Notes: generated from the sequence alone by a model not told the origin. Counted from the first letter of the stretch, positions 1 through 9,846 are shown. The stretch: 34,269 nt of DNA from CAZGXI01 sp964529715 (GCA_964529715.1 CAZGXI010000043.1:1-34269), one strand, 5' to 3'. Program-made: numbers and translations.

Positions 1-1983
1 GTGGTCCGCGCCGACGGCAACGCCCATATGATCATGCACGACCCGGCCCGCGAGTCATTCCCCTGGCAGGGCGCGACGCTGGCAATCCACGTCGTCCGAC
101 TACTTTCGGCGCTGATGGGCACGGCAACCGTGCTGACGACTTACCTGATCGGGCGGGAAGTGTTTCCGCACTGGCCGGAGGTCGCTCTCGGCGGGGCAGC
201 GTTCAACGCCTTCCTGCCAATGTTCCTGTTCGTCAGCGGATCGGTGAATAACGACAACCTCTCGAATCTCGTCTCCGGGATGCTAATCTGGCAGTTAGCG
301 CGGCTGTTCCGGGCACAGGCCGCCCCCAGAAGCGACGTTTACGCCGTCCTAGGCGTTCTAATGGGCGTCGGGATGCTCTCGAAACTGAGCTTCGGCCTGC
401 TGCTGCCGGTCGTCGCGCTGGCGCTACTGGCGATCAGCTTGCGGATGCGCGACTGGCACCCCGTGATCGTCGGCGGGGCGATCTCCGGAGGACTGACCCT
501 CCTGATCGCCGGGTGGTGGTACGCGCGCAACGAGCAGCTCTACGGCGATCCGACGGCGCTCAACGTCTTTCTGGATACGGTCGGCGAGCGCGCGCCGCAC
601 GCGGACCTTGCCCAACTGTGGAGCGAACGCGAGTCATTCGTGCGGACGTGGTGGGGGCTGTTCGGCGGCGTCAACGTGCCATTGCCGGAGGCCATTTACA
701 CCTTATTGAACATCTTGGGCGCAGCCGGGCTGATCGGCTTCGCACTCTATCTGTTGAAAATTATCTTGCGGCATAGAACACAGGCAGAAACACGGCAAGC
801 GCCATCTCTGCTGCCCTTGCTGCTGGTGGTCTTCTGGCCCATCGCCACGTTTCTCGGCCTGCTGCAATGGACCAGTGTCACCTGGGCTTCGCAGGGACGG
901 CTGATGTTCGTCGCCGTCGGGCCGATCTGCCTGGGAATGGCGGTCGGTTGGGCGTGGTGGCTCCGGCAAAAATGGCAAGGGATTATCCTGGCCTGTCTGA
1001 GCGGCGCTCATATCGTCATTGCAGCCGTTGCACCGTTAGCCTGGATTGCGCCCGCGTATTCTCCTCCGGCGCTGGATCAATCCTTCCCACCGGATTTACC
1101 GGGCGAAGTGGTAGACTTCTACGAGCCGGGAGCCGCCCTGCCAACCCTGAGACTGCTGGGTTACGGACTTTATACGTCTGCTGCCGAACCGGGCGAAAAC
1201 ATTGAACTGAGCCTCTACTGGGAAGTGGTACAGCCGCCGACCCGCCGCTGGAGCCTGTTCGCCCATGCCATCGACGGCGCCGGACTGATCGCCGGACAGC
1301 GCGATCGCTATCTGGGGCGCGGGCTGCTGGCGACCGAACGCCTACAACTGGGCCAGCGTTGGAGCGAGACGTTGATCATCCCCCTGACGGCAGGCAGCTA
1401 CACCCCGGACGAATTGGCGATCAGGCTGGGTTTTTATGATCTAGTGACGGGAGAGCGTATGGTGACTGCCGACGGCAGCGACTCGGCCCGGCTCGAAACC
1501 ACCATCCGCCTGTTGCCACTCGACCCTGAAAGTGACTTTCCCAATGCCCGCCAGGACGATTTCAGCGGTCTGATCGCCCTGCGTGGTTATGCCTACAGCG
1601 CGCGGCGGCTTGCGCCCGGCGAAACCCTGGACGTGACATTATACTGGCAGGGGCAGCGGGCGATCCCGCAGGATTACACAGTATTCGTCCACATCGTCGA
1701 TCCGCAAACCCTCCGCATCTACGGCGGTTCGGATGCCCAGCCCGTCGCATGGACACGCCCCACGTCTAGCTGGATGCCCGGCGAAACCGTGATCGACACG
1801 CACACGCTCATGCTCGACCCGACCACGCCGCCCGGTGTATATCAGATCGAAGTCGGCCTATATACCCAGCCGCAGCCGGGCGTGTTCGAGCGGCTGCGTG
1901 TAACCACAACGAGCTGGCAGGGCGCCGATGTGCTCTACCTGGCGCAAATTGCGGTGGATGCTGCTCCCGGAGGCAAAGAATGA
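1..1983 (+). CDS. GT-C-like membrane glycosyltransferase, 5'-truncated
   Basis: The reading frame is open at the left edge, so the true start lies outside the window; the GTG at position 1 is not evidence of a start. The first ~360 residues contain many hydrophobic segments separated by short Arg-rich loops, as in polyprenyl-phosphate-dependent glycosyltransferases (ArnT/PMT/DUF2142-like). The catalytic N-terminal loop with the acidic motif is missing here. The C-terminal ~280 residues are soluble and contain two copies of a beta-sandwich-like unit, each opening with a GY..Y....PGE....LYW pattern (about residues 387-410 and 528-551). This suggests an extracytoplasmic tail. The stop overlaps the start of the next gene (ATGA), so the two are translationally coupled. 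A role in cell-surface glycan or lipid glycosylation is inferred; the substrate is unknown. Confidence 0.75.
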   Translation: MVRADGNAHMIMHDPARESFPWQGATLAIHVVRLLSALMGTATVLTTYLIGREVFPHWPEVALGGAAFNAFLPMFLFVSGSVNNDNLSNLVSGMLIWQLARLFRAQAAPRSDVYAVLGVLMGVGMLSKLSFGLLLPVVALALLAISLRMRDWHPVIVGGAISGGLTLLIAGWWYARNEQLYGDPTALNVFLDTVGERAPHADLAQLWSERESFVRTWWGLFGGVNVPLPEAIYTLLNILGAAGLIGFALYLLKIILRHRTQAETRQAPSLLPLLLVVFWPIATFLGLLQWTSVTWASQGRLMFVAVGPICLGMAVGWAWWLRQKWQGIILACLSGAHIVIAAVAPLAWIAPAYSPPALDQSFPPDLPGEVVDFYEPGAALPTLRLLGYGLYTSAAEPGENIELSLYWEVVQPPTRRWSLFAHAIDGAGLIAGQRDRYLGRGLLATERLQLGQRWSETLIIPLTAGSYTPDELAIRLGFYDLVTGERMVTADGSDSARLETTIRLLPLDPESDFPNARQDDFSGLIALRGYAYSARRLAPGETLDVTLYWQGQRAIPQDYTVFVHIVDPQTLRIYGGSDAQPVAWTRPTSSWMPGETVIDTHTLMLDPTTPPGVYQIEVGLYTQPQPGVFERLRVTTTSWQGADVLYLAQIAVDAAPGGKE

Positions 1984-4223
1984 CGCGCAGACTCTCCCAT
2001 TGGCGCGCGGACGCCCTGGTCGTACTGGTGTTGGTCGCGCTGTGGGCGGCCTTCTTCTGGCGCTTCCTGACGCCCATCCCGGAAGATCAGGCGTCCCTGG
2101 CGGAAGGCGACTTTTCCGGCCAGTTCGTCGCCTTCGGGGCGTACCAGGCGGCGCGACTGTGGCACGGAGAAGTGCCGTTATGGGACCCCTATAACAACGG
2201 CGGGTTGCCCTTCCTGGCCGATACCCAGTCGGCGGTCTTTTATCCGCCGCGCCTGATCACCATTGCACTGGCCGGGCTGGCGGGCGAATGGACTTACCAC
2301 ACGCTCGAACTAGAGATGATAGTCCACGTCCTGCTGGGCAACGTCCTGATGTACGCGCTCGTGCGGCGGCTGACGGCAGGACAGCCGGGCAGCGTCTTCG
2401 GGGGGCTGATCGGCGCGATCACGTGGTCCTACGGCGGCTTCATGACCGGCTACCCCCCGCTGCAACTGGCCGTGCTGGAAGCGGCCATCTGGGGGCCACT
2501 GATCCTGCTTGGCGTTCACGAGGCCACCACCGGGGAGCGCATCCGCTGGCCCTGGCTGGCCGTGAGCGGGCTGGCGCTCGGCTTGTGCCTGTTGGCCGGG
2601 CATCCGCAAACGGCCTGGCTGCTGATCTACTTGCTCCTGGCGCTGCTGGCCTACCGGGTATACCTGCATCGCTGGCACTGGGCCGTTTTCATCGTCGGCG
2701 GGACGCTGGTCGGCGCACTGGCCGGGGCGCTGGCGGCAGTCCAACTGCTGCCGGGGTTGGAATATCTACAACATACCACCCGGATCGGCTACACGTTCGA
2801 GGCCAAAAGCGGCGGCTTTCCCATTTACGACGTGATCCAGTTCATCTTTCCGCGCGTGGTCAGTGTATGGTCGCCGTTGTACGTCGGAATCGGCGGGCTG
2901 GTTCTGGCAGGCGCGGCGCTGTGGCTGCGCGTGCGCGATTGGGCTTTTTGGGGCGGCGCGGTGCTGGTGGGATTGGGCCTGAGTTTTGGCGGGAACACGG
3001 CCATTTACGGGCTGCTGTATAACCTGCTGCCGGGACTGCGCCTGTTTCGCGGGCAGGAACGCGCCGCGCTGATCGTCGCGCTGGCACTGAGCGTGCTGGC
3101 CGGGCTGGGCGCAGTACGGCTAGCTGCATGGAGCCAGGAACATAATCTCCGGCACACCTTGAAGCGGGTTTTAACCGGCCTGCTGATCGGGACGGGCCTG
3201 GTGACGGCAACAGTTTTCGTGTTGTGGCTGGGACCGGAGCGCGAAACATATCAGGCGTCGCTCGGCCCAATGGCTTTCTCGACGCTGCTGGCGGCGCTGG
3301 CGCTGGCGATCTTTCCCTGGCTGCTGGATCGCCCCCAGAGCACGTGGCGGCAGGCGGCGCTAATCGCCCTGATCGCCTTTGACCTGTTCACAGTTGGGTT
3401 AGACAGCCTGCAAACCGATCCCATCCCGCCGACCGAGCGGCTGGTCCGACCTGCCCTCGTGGACGCGATTCGGGCGGATTCGGAAGTTCCGCCCTATCGG
3501 GTCGATGGGCTGCGCGGCATCAGCAACAATTTCGGCAGTCTGTGGCAGGTGCCCGACATTCGCGGCATCAGCCCCCTGTGGCTACGCGGGGCGCGCGCGA
3601 TCATCTCTGAGGAAGCTATTGTGCCGCGCGCCTGGGAGCTGTTCGCCGTGCGCTACGTGATCAGCGATTGGGCAGAACTGCCCGTGCCGGGCGAGGTCGT
3701 CGCCCAGGGAGAGGATGCCCTCGGCCCGGTGAATCTGCACCGCCTAACCGACCCACGTCCCTTCGCCCTGCTGCTGGACGACGTGGCGCGTGTGGACAGC
3801 GACGAGTTCGCCTGGGCGCTACTGGCCGATCCGCATTTCGATCCCCGGCAGAGCGTGATCCTGCTGGATCGCGGCGACCTAGCCCTGCCGGATCACCTGG
3901 AAGCCACCGGGACGGCTACCGTGACCGCCTTTGCGCCGGAGGCAATCACCATCACAATCACAGGCAGCACTGCCCCGGCGATCCTGAGCATCGCCCTGCC
4001 CCACTATCCCGGCTGGCAGGCGACAGTAGATGGAGAAACAACGCCTCTGCTGCGGGCCTACGGCGGTCTGAGCGCGGTGATCCTGCCGGCGGGCGCGGAG
4101 CGTGTGGAACTGGTTTACCGCCCAGCCACATTCACGCTCGGCGCGGCGATCAGCGCCGCTACGTGGCTCGGCCTGACCGGCTACGGCGGTTGGCTGTTTC
4201 TACGTCGCCGCCGGGCTGCCTGA
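1980..4223 (+). CDS. YfhO-family multi-spanning membrane protein
   Basis: A 747-residue protein with about a dozen hydrophobic segments over residues 10-490. An extracytoplasmic loop near residues 40-85 carries the sequence GDFSGQFVAFGAYQAARLWH followed by PLWDPYNNGG, typical of YfhO/DUF6541-type GT-C-fold proteins. The C-terminal part (about 500-725) is a soluble beta-rich domain with a PGWQATVDGE motif, also typical of YfhO C-termini. A last TM helix is followed by the basic tail RRRRAA. YfhO proteins are linked to glycosylation of lipoteichoic acid or other surface polymers in Firmicutes; that role here is inferred. It overlaps the upstream glycosyltransferase by 4 bases, which indicates one operon. 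Confidence 0.85.
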   Translation: MTRRLSHWRADALVVLVLVALWAAFFWRFLTPIPEDQASLAEGDFSGQFVAFGAYQAARLWHGEVPLWDPYNNGGLPFLADTQSAVFYPPRLITIALAGLAGEWTYHTLELEMIVHVLLGNVLMYALVRRLTAGQPGSVFGGLIGAITWSYGGFMTGYPPLQLAVLEAAIWGPLILLGVHEATTGERIRWPWLAVSGLALGLCLLAGHPQTAWLLIYLLLALLAYRVYLHRWHWAVFIVGGTLVGALAGALAAVQLLPGLEYLQHTTRIGYTFEAKSGGFPIYDVIQFIFPRVVSVWSPLYVGIGGLVLAGAALWLRVRDWAFWGGAVLVGLGLSFGGNTAIYGLLYNLLPGLRLFRGQERAALIVALALSVLAGLGAVRLAAWSQEHNLRHTLKRVLTGLLIGTGLVTATVFVLWLGPERETYQASLGPMAFSTLLAALALAIFPWLLDRPQSTWRQAALIALIAFDLFTVGLDSLQTDPIPPTERLVRPALVDAIRADSEVPPYRVDGLRGISNNFGSLWQVPDIRGISPLWLRGARAIISEEAIVPRAWELFAVRYVISDWAELPVPGEVVAQGEDALGPVNLHRLTDPRPFALLLDDVARVDSDEFAWALLADPHFDPRQSVILLDRGDLALPDHLEATGTATVTAFAPEAITITITGSTAPAILSIALPHYPGWQATVDGETTPLLRAYGGLSAVILPAGAERVELVYRPATFTLGAAISAATWLGLTGYGGWLFLRRRRAA

Positions 4224-4238
4224 CAGAGGCTCTTTGGC

Positions 4239-4799
4239 GTGAATATCGCTATTTTCACCCTCACCCTGGCCGCCGAAATGCTCACGACCGTCGTCGTAGC
4301 CATCAGTATCGCCCTACCCCAACAGCGAATCTGGCCGCCTCCTCAGAAGCATTCGTGGGAACAGCCCCTGATGCTGATCCTCTTCTTTATCTCAGGAGGC
4401 GGGGTGATACTCCTGGGTATTCTCGATTGGGACAGCTTCAACCTTCCTGTAGGGGTGCGCGTGGGAGCGGGCGTCCCGCTGGGGATCGCCGGCAACGGCC
4501 TGGCCTTGTGGGCCGTCGCCGCGCTCGGCGTCGCATCGACTGCCGGAGAAGCGGGTGCGCTCACACGGCACGGACCATACCGGTTTTCCCGGAATCCGCA
4601 GTATGTCGGCTTCATGCTGTCGCTGGCGGGATGGGCCTTGATCACGAACTCGGCGTTGACTCTGATCGTTTCCCTGGCCGGGATTGTCCCGCTGGTACTG
4701 GTCCCTTTTGCCGAAGAACCCTGGCTGCTGGAAAAATACGGGGCGACATACGCGGAATACCGGCGGGCAGTTCCACGTTTCATCAGCTTGAAGAGGTAG
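4239..4799 (+). CDS. isoprenylcysteine carboxyl methyltransferase-like membrane enzyme
   Basis: A 186-residue integral membrane protein starting at GTG 15 bases after the YfhO stop. The C-terminal half carries the ICMT/phospholipid-methyltransferase signature: TRHGPYRFSRNPQYVGF (about residues 108-124) and, after two hydrophobic stretches, an EEPWLLEKYGATYAEYRR segment ending in VPRFI. In the family these residues bind S-adenosylmethionine and form the membrane-embedded active site. Bacterial relatives methylate small lipophilic or isoprenoid-like substrates, and the substrate here cannot be told from sequence. The start was chosen because GTG is the first in-frame start after the preceding stop and is followed directly by the first TM helix. 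Confidence 0.8.
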   Translation: MNIAIFTLTLAAEMLTTVVVAISIALPQQRIWPPPQKHSWEQPLMLILFFISGGGVILLGILDWDSFNLPVGVRVGAGVPLGIAGNGLALWAVAALGVASTAGEAGALTRHGPYRFSRNPQYVGFMLSLAGWALITNSALTLIVSLAGIVPLVLVPFAEEPWLLEKYGATYAEYRRAVPRFISLKR

Positions 4800-4803
4800 A
4801 AAG

Positions 4804-6285
4804 ATGACGACGGAAAGTCTGGCGCAGCGATTGATGGGCATGAGCGGGCGGGCGCGCGCCGCGCTGATCGGCGTGACGCTCGGTGTGCTGGCGGGGGTGA
4901 TCGGGTTGGGGTTGGCCCTGGCAGGTCCCGTCATCATGATCGGCGGGGTATTGGGCTTGCTGGCCGGGCTGTATATCCTCACGGACATCCAGGTGGCGCT
5001 ATACGCGGTGATCGCCGTGATCGGCCTGCTGCCGTTCGGTACGCTGCCCTTCAACGTCGGCCTGACACCGACTTTTCTAGACGCTGTGATGGGCGCATTT
5101 CTGTTGGTTTATCTGTTCCAGTGGATGACGGGGCGGCGGCGATTGTTCCGGGGAACACCGGTCAATCCCCTGGTGCTATTTTTTGCCGTTCTGCTGGTAT
5201 TTAGTTTTGTACTGGGGTCCGGCCACGCGCAGCCGACCCCGGCCACACTGCGGCAATTCGCCGAACTGCTGCTGAGCATCGTGACCGCGCTTGTCCTGGC
5301 GGACGTGATCCGCGACGAGAAGACCTTGCGCCGCGTGACGGCGGTTGTGCTGGTGATCGGTGGCCTGACGGCGCTGATCGGCGTGATCCTGTACATGCTC
5401 CCGGATGCCACCGCCGAACGGCTGCTGGTCACGCTGGCGCGCATCGGCTATCCCAACGGCGGCGTGATCCGCTACGTGGAAGACAACCCTGCCCTAGCGG
5501 AACGCGCTATCGGCCTGTGGGTAGACCCGAATGCCTTCGGGGGCGTGCTGGCCGTGCTAGGAGCGATGGCCGCGCCGCAGGTCTTCGCGCAGCAGCCCGT
5601 CGGCGGACGACGTTGGGTCGTGGCAGGTGCGCTCGGCGCGATCACGCTCTGCCTGCTGCTGACCTTCTCGCGCGGATCGCTGCTGGCGCTGGCAACGGGG
5701 GTCGTCTTCATTGCCGCCATGCGCTACCGCCGCCTGCTGCTGATTCTGATCGTGGTGGCGGCGCTGCTGCTCCTGCTGCCCGTCACTCAGAGCTATGTGG
5801 CGCGCTTTGTGGAAGGTTTCCAGGGCGCGGATCAGGCCACCCAGATGCGCTTCGGCGAATACAGCGATGCGCTACGGCTGATCGGGCGCTATCCGATCCT
5901 GGGCGTGGGCTTTTCGGGCACGCCGGAGATTGACCTGTACCTGGGCGTCGCCAACCTGTACCTGACGATGGCCTCTAATATCGGGCTGACAGGGACGGCA
6001 GTCTTTTTGGTGACCGTCGGCAGCCTGTTTCTTTATGGATTGCGAGCGTGGCGGCGTCCAGGCCGTCTGGAGCAGTTCGAACCGCTCTGGCTGGGTACAC
6101 ACGCAGGGTTGATCGCCGCGCTGGCAACAGGCATCTTCGACCACTACTTTTTCAAGCTGGAATTCCAGGCATCAGTAGCATTCTTTTGGCTGATCGTCGG
6201 GCTGGCGTTGAGCACGTCGCGCCTGTGGCTGGAAGCTCCCCCCCTCTCCCGATCCTCAAACGCCGGATGGGAAAGGGGGGCATAA
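4804..6285 (+). CDS. O-antigen ligase/polymerase-like membrane protein (Wzy_C type)
   Basis: A 493-residue protein with about 11-12 TM segments. The region WVDPNAFGGVLA (about 239-250), followed by LLLTFSRGSLLALATG (about 282-297), is the characteristic signature of the O-antigen ligase (WaaL/Wzy_C) family. In this family the large periplasmic loop between late TM helices carries the catalytic Arg/His residues; here that loop lies near residues 325-385 (RFVEGFQGADQATQMRFGEY and following). It starts 4 bases after the methyltransferase stop and closes the four-gene plus-strand block. It probably joins or polymerises lipid-linked glycans on the outer face of the membrane. The exact polymer is unknown. 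Confidence 0.85.
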   Translation: MTTESLAQRLMGMSGRARAALIGVTLGVLAGVIGLGLALAGPVIMIGGVLGLLAGLYILTDIQVALYAVIAVIGLLPFGTLPFNVGLTPTFLDAVMGAFLLVYLFQWMTGRRRLFRGTPVNPLVLFFAVLLVFSFVLGSGHAQPTPATLRQFAELLLSIVTALVLADVIRDEKTLRRVTAVVLVIGGLTALIGVILYMLPDATAERLLVTLARIGYPNGGVIRYVEDNPALAERAIGLWVDPNAFGGVLAVLGAMAAPQVFAQQPVGGRRWVVAGALGAITLCLLLTFSRGSLLALATGVVFIAAMRYRRLLLILIVVAALLLLLPVTQSYVARFVEGFQGADQATQMRFGEYSDALRLIGRYPILGVGFSGTPEIDLYLGVANLYLTMASNIGLTGTAVFLVTVGSLFLYGLRAWRRPGRLEQFEPLWLGTHAGLIAALATGIFDHYFFKLEFQASVAFFWLIVGLALSTSRLWLEAPPLSRSSNAGWERGA

Positions 6286-6301
6286 CCTCACCTGAGCCGC
6301 C

Positions 6302-9300
6302 CTATCCGCCGACGGTCAGGCCGTTGATGATCACCGAGAACGTGTTGGTGAAGGTCTGATCGAAGGCGCTGGTCGGCGCTTCCAGCCAGAAGACGTATTC
6401 CTGCGCTCCCTGTGTGGTGACAAAGTACGCCCCGGTGGTATTGAGGCGATTTGTCGCGTTGACGTAGTTGAACACCACCGCATACCAGGACACACTGCCG
6501 ATGTAATACGGCTCGGCGGCCTGGACCTGGAGATTGGTCACGTTCGTATTCTGCTGGAGCAAGCCGTAGTATTGATCGGCAAGCTGCTCATTGCTGAGGC
6601 TCTGCGTTGGTCCGGCATGGATCGCTACAAAGGTCGTGGTGTCATTTACCGGGCTATAGACCGTCCACTCGCCGACGGGCGTCTCCACCCAAGCTGCCGG
6701 GACGGAGAAGGTCGCGCCGCCGATGCTGGTCAACGCCCAGTTGCTCGCGCCAAGCGTGCCCTGTACGTCGAAAAAGTTCACGCTCTGGACCAGCAGGCTG
6801 AAAGCGTTCGTCGCCACGTCTACCGCCCCTTCAGGCGCGTCCATGTCGAAGCCGTACCCCAGGTTTTGCTCCGGCACATAGATCGCCAGCACTGCCCCGA
6901 CGCGGTTCTGGCCGTTGAAGGTATAGGTGTAGTCCACAACGTAAGCCTCGTGCCCGCCGATCTCGACCTGCTGCTGGCTGACCAACTGCGCATTTTGAAG
7001 GGTATTCCAGCTATTGATCACCTGCTGAGCCACGTCTTGCGCTGAGGTCGCCCGGTCGTAAGGCAAGACAGAAAGCACCACGCCCGTCGCCGGGTCGCCG
7101 GTGAACAACCGACCGCCTTCGTCGGTAGAGAGATAGCGTGGTTCGATCCAGTTCGCCGGATAGCGGAAGTTCACGCCGAACTCGGTGCTGGTAAACCCGC
7201 GCTGGCTGACATCCAATCCCTCATTGTTGACCGACACCTGCGCACTGTCGCTGATGCTGTTGCCGGCAATGTCTTTGGCAACCACTTCCAGGGTATAGGT
7301 TCCAGTTGGAGCCGGAACCATACGGTAGGTAAACGGCTCCTCCCCGAAGGTCAACCGGGCATCGGCAGGCGTCGAGGCCAGTTCGTGGTTCGCGTTCCAA
7401 TAGAGCCAGTTCGGCTGGAACTGGTCGCCCGGCTTAATGGCAAGCTCATAAGGCATGAAGCCGTTGCTGGTCTGTTGTACGCCCCAGACGCTCGCCACTG
7501 CTCCGGTTGTCAGATCATAAACCAACTGCGCTTCGACCTGACTACCTACCTGAGGAATGAACGTCCCGTTGACCACTGCCGAAGTCGGATTCGCCGAGTT
7601 CGGGATCACCAACGCAGGCACCTCCACGCTGCCGTCGGAAATGACCGGGATTTCAGCGCCCCAGACAAAACTGCGTGTCGAAACCCCGTCGGCCCAATCC
7701 ACGATCTCCAGACCGCCAGTGATCGTCACCGCCGAGACCAGCGGGACGTACTCGACCATGATATTCGTGCCCTCCTGCGTTTGCAGTGTGGCAGAGAAGA
7801 TCACCTCCATGATGTCGCGCCCAGACACCTCCATTTGGATGACAGCCGGTTCGTGGATGCTGGCCGTCGCTGGATAAACACCGGTGATGTCTACACGCGG
7901 CCCTTCGGTAACAGTGGTCGTCGCCGTGCCATGAAAAGCGTCCAGGAAGGCGCGCCACGAAGCCATCTCGCGTGGCGCCTGGTCGGCATAGCGGCTGGAA
8001 AAGCCATATTGTTCGTAAGCCGCCCGATTGCGTGGGAAGTAAATGGTCATCCCACGCGACGCAGCCAGCACATCGTTTCCACGATGATAGGGGATCATCT
8101 GCGTCCCGGCGCTGACCACCCCCTGCGCCGCCTGCGACACACTGCGGTCTGGCGAAAGCTGTGCCAGCAATTCGGCGAAGCGAATCAAATCTGCTGCCGA
8201 CCAGATGTCGAAATATTGCGGGTCATCGAACCCGCCGAAGGACAGGGTATTGTTGCGCGCATCGCCAATGGCGCTGAGCACTGCTCCGGGGTTGGCGCGC
8301 ACCGCCCTGGAAAACGCATCCAGCGCATTCAAGACGGCGTCAGCCTGGGCCAGGGAAGCTACTCCCAGATCGAACACGTCATAGTTCGTCACGACATCCG
8401 TATAGAACGTCATGTAGGCGTCTACAATGGCACGTCCCAACGCCAGACCATCCATACCGGAATTCCGGTTAAGCGCATCAAGAAACGTGGCATAATCCCA
8501 GCCGTAGCCAGGGATTGTTTCCTCAGCCGCCACCGCATACTGGCCATAGGGCGCCAGGGTACGCAACACTTCGTACTGCGCCATCAGACAAGCATCGAAG
8601 CCGATCAGGTCCAGCCGCGCCGCACTGCCCGGACTGACAACCTGAGAGAGTGCCTGGCCCAACTCTGGCAGACTCAAGTCATCCTCGTCCGCCGTCTCAT
8701 CCGTGGCAACTCCCAACCACGCCCCCCCGTGATCCCAGATAATCAGGGCGTAGCGGTTTGCAGGATAGGTGCGCATTGCCCAAGTGGTAAAGTCCGCCAG
8801 GTAGGCCGGATCACCGGTATTGGTCTCGCCGAGGTTCTGCACCGGCTGGCTGGTGATCAGATCGAAGTTATTGTCACGGGTAATAAAAAAGCGTCGCGTA
8901 TCCGCCCAGTTGCCATTGGTGCTATCGTAGCCCGACGTACGGTCCATCTGGACTACGATGTTGACTGCCGTCGTGCTGCCCACCAGTTCCATTTCATTGA
9001 TGTCGGTCAGGGCAAACGACTCCAGGTCATTGTCCGCCCCAATGTAGACCATCACGGTCCAGGCTGCGCGGTTCTGGCGGGCGCGCTGCTCCGTTGTAGG
9101 TGTCCCGGCCACCTGAGAAGCAAGCTGCTCCGCCCAACGCGCCATAGCAGCCCCGGCCTCCAGACGATCGGCCTGAGGAAGACGCGATGTGGGGTCAACG
9201 GGAAAAACGGCCGCCGGCAGTTCCGACGCCAGCGATGGAGACATCAGCGCATGAACAGGAAGCTGCGCTCCGGCCAGGGCGGCAATGAGCAAACAATAAG

Positions 9301-9322
9301 CGATCAGGCGCAAGGCTTTCAT
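6302..9322 (-). CDS. secreted clostripain-family (C11) cysteine peptidase with C-terminal extension
   Basis: A 1006-residue protein with a signal peptide (residues 1-26, ending in LPVHALM). The C11 fold begins at AAWTVMVYIGADNDLESFAL (about 86-105). The caspase-like catalytic pair is visible as His198 in IIWDHGGAWLG and Cys245 in LIGFDACLMAQYEV. The peptidase region runs to about residue 465. It is followed by a beta-rich region with a VTEGPRVDITGVYP linker and then two copies of a PsbP/DUF-like module (FRYPANWIEP near 705 and FSVPAAWVE near 870). C11 enzymes cleave after Arg or Lys and are often self-activated; that specificity is family knowledge. It is convergent with the upstream operon (16-base gap) and divergent from rpsF. 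It ends in TAG, so amber works as a normal stop in this genome. Confidence 0.92.
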   Translation of the reverse strand: MKALRLIAYCLLIAALAGAQLPVHALMSPSLASELPAAVFPVDPTSRLPQADRLEAGAAMARWAEQLASQVAGTPTTEQRARQNRAAWTVMVYIGADNDLESFALTDINEMELVGSTTAVNIVVQMDRTSGYDSTNGNWADTRRFFITRDNNFDLITSQPVQNLGETNTGDPAYLADFTTWAMRTYPANRYALIIWDHGGAWLGVATDETADEDDLSLPELGQALSQVVSPGSAARLDLIGFDACLMAQYEVLRTLAPYGQYAVAAEETIPGYGWDYATFLDALNRNSGMDGLALGRAIVDAYMTFYTDVVTNYDVFDLGVASLAQADAVLNALDAFSRAVRANPGAVLSAIGDARNNTLSFGGFDDPQYFDIWSAADLIRFAELLAQLSPDRSVSQAAQGVVSAGTQMIPYHRGNDVLAASRGMTIYFPRNRAAYEQYGFSSRYADQAPREMASWRAFLDAFHGTATTTVTEGPRVDITGVYPATASIHEPAVIQMEVSGRDIMEVIFSATLQTQEGTNIMVEYVPLVSAVTITGGLEIVDWADGVSTRSFVWGAEIPVISDGSVEVPALVIPNSANPTSAVVNGTFIPQVGSQVEAQLVYDLTTGAVASVWGVQQTSNGFMPYELAIKPGDQFQPNWLYWNANHELASTPADARLTFGEEPFTYRMVPAPTGTYTLEVVAKDIAGNSISDSAQVSVNNEGLDVSQRGFTSTEFGVNFRYPANWIEPRYLSTDEGGRLFTGDPATGVVLSVLPYDRATSAQDVAQQVINSWNTLQNAQLVSQQQVEIGGHEAYVVDYTYTFNGQNRVGAVLAIYVPEQNLGYGFDMDAPEGAVDVATNAFSLLVQSVNFFDVQGTLGASNWALTSIGGATFSVPAAWVETPVGEWTVYSPVNDTTTFVAIHAGPTQSLSNEQLADQYYGLLQQNTNVTNLQVQAAEPYYIGSVSWYAVVFNYVNATNRLNTTGAYFVTTQGAQEYVFWLEAPTSAFDQTFTNTFSVIINGLTVGG

Positions 9323-9356
9323 TGCAGTGCTCTCCCAGGCAAGTAATCAAAAAGGC

Positions 9357-9385
9357 TGTATATCCGGTCCGACGGTTGCAGTCTA
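9357..9385 (-). promoter_or_regulatory. candidate promoter of the C11 peptidase
   Basis: On the minus strand a -35-like TAGACT (plus-strand bases 9380-9385) and a -10-like TATACA (9357-9362) are separated by 17 bases, about 35 bases upstream of the peptidase ATG at 9322. Each hexamer matches the sigma-70 consensus at about four positions only, so this is a weak prediction. Confidence 0.3.
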
Positions 9386-9417
9386 GTACAGTTTGACGCG
9401 AGACGCCAGAAAGCCCC

Positions 9418-9446
9418 TTGTCAAAGCCGCCATTCTAAGGTAACAT
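9418..9446 (+). promoter_or_regulatory. candidate sigma-70 promoter of the rpsF-ssb-rpsR operon
   Basis: A -35-like TTGTCA (9418-9423) and a -10-like TAACAT (9441-9446) are separated by exactly 17 bases and lie about 110 bases upstream of rpsF. This would give a leader of roughly 100 nt, as expected for an autoregulated ribosomal-protein operon. No better-spaced pair was seen in the 230-base gap. Confidence 0.5.
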
Positions 9447-9463
9447 CCCGCTCGCAAAATTGC

Positions 9464-9484
9464 CTGACCCGCTCACGGGGTCAG
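9464..9484 (+). promoter_or_regulatory. leader hairpin upstream of rpsF
   Basis: CTGACCC (9464-9470) pairs with GGGTCAG (9478-9484) around a 7-base loop in the predicted rpsF leader. S6:S18-binding leader RNAs that repress rpsF operons are known in many bacteria. Whether this hairpin belongs to that class cannot be decided from the primary sequence. Confidence 0.35.
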
Positions 9485-9555
9485 CTTTCCGCTCTTAACA
9501 CCCACTTCCCAATGTGTGTAAGGGCAATCCCGAGGAAAGGAGGCAAAGGCGAGTG

Positions 9556-9846
9556 ATGCGTGCATATGAACTGACGTTTATCGTGCGTCCCGACGTGTCC
9601 GAGGATGATCTGACGGCGACCATCGAACAGGTGCGGGGCTGGATCACCACACAGGACAATACGGTGGGGCGCGTAGATCGTTGGGGACGCCGCCGTCTGG
9701 CTTACCCCATCAACAACCAGCGCGAAGGGCATTACGTGATGATGGAAGCGTCGTTAGCTCCTGAGACAATCGCTGAGCTGGAACGCAATCTCAAACTGAG
9801 CGACGTCATCTTGCGTTATTTGCTGATTCGTGCCGACAGTAAGTAG
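9556..9846 (+). CDS. rpsF: 30S ribosomal protein S6
   Basis: A 96-residue protein with the classic S6 start MRAYELTFIVRPD and the motif GRRRLAYPINNQREGHYV (about residues 42-59), followed by NLKLSDVILRYLLIR. This covers the whole ferredoxin-like fold of the family. S6 binds the central domain of 16S rRNA together with S18, which is encoded two genes downstream. A strong Shine-Dalgarno (AAAGGAGG at 9536-9543) lies 12 bases before this ATG and 9 bases before an in-frame GTG at 9553. Translation could begin one codon earlier, but ATG matches family N-termini. It stops with TAG. Confidence 0.97.
   Translation: MRAYELTFIVRPDVSEDDLTATIEQVRGWITTQDNTVGRVDRWGRRRLAYPINNQREGHYVMMEASLAPETIAELERNLKLSDVILRYLLIRADSK

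Noticed and set aside
7385..9346. A 653-codon plus-strand open frame
   Set aside because: It is antisense to the C11 peptidase, whose catalytic motifs and signal peptide are clear. The product is Arg/His-rich and lacks any recognisable fold or ribosome-binding site.
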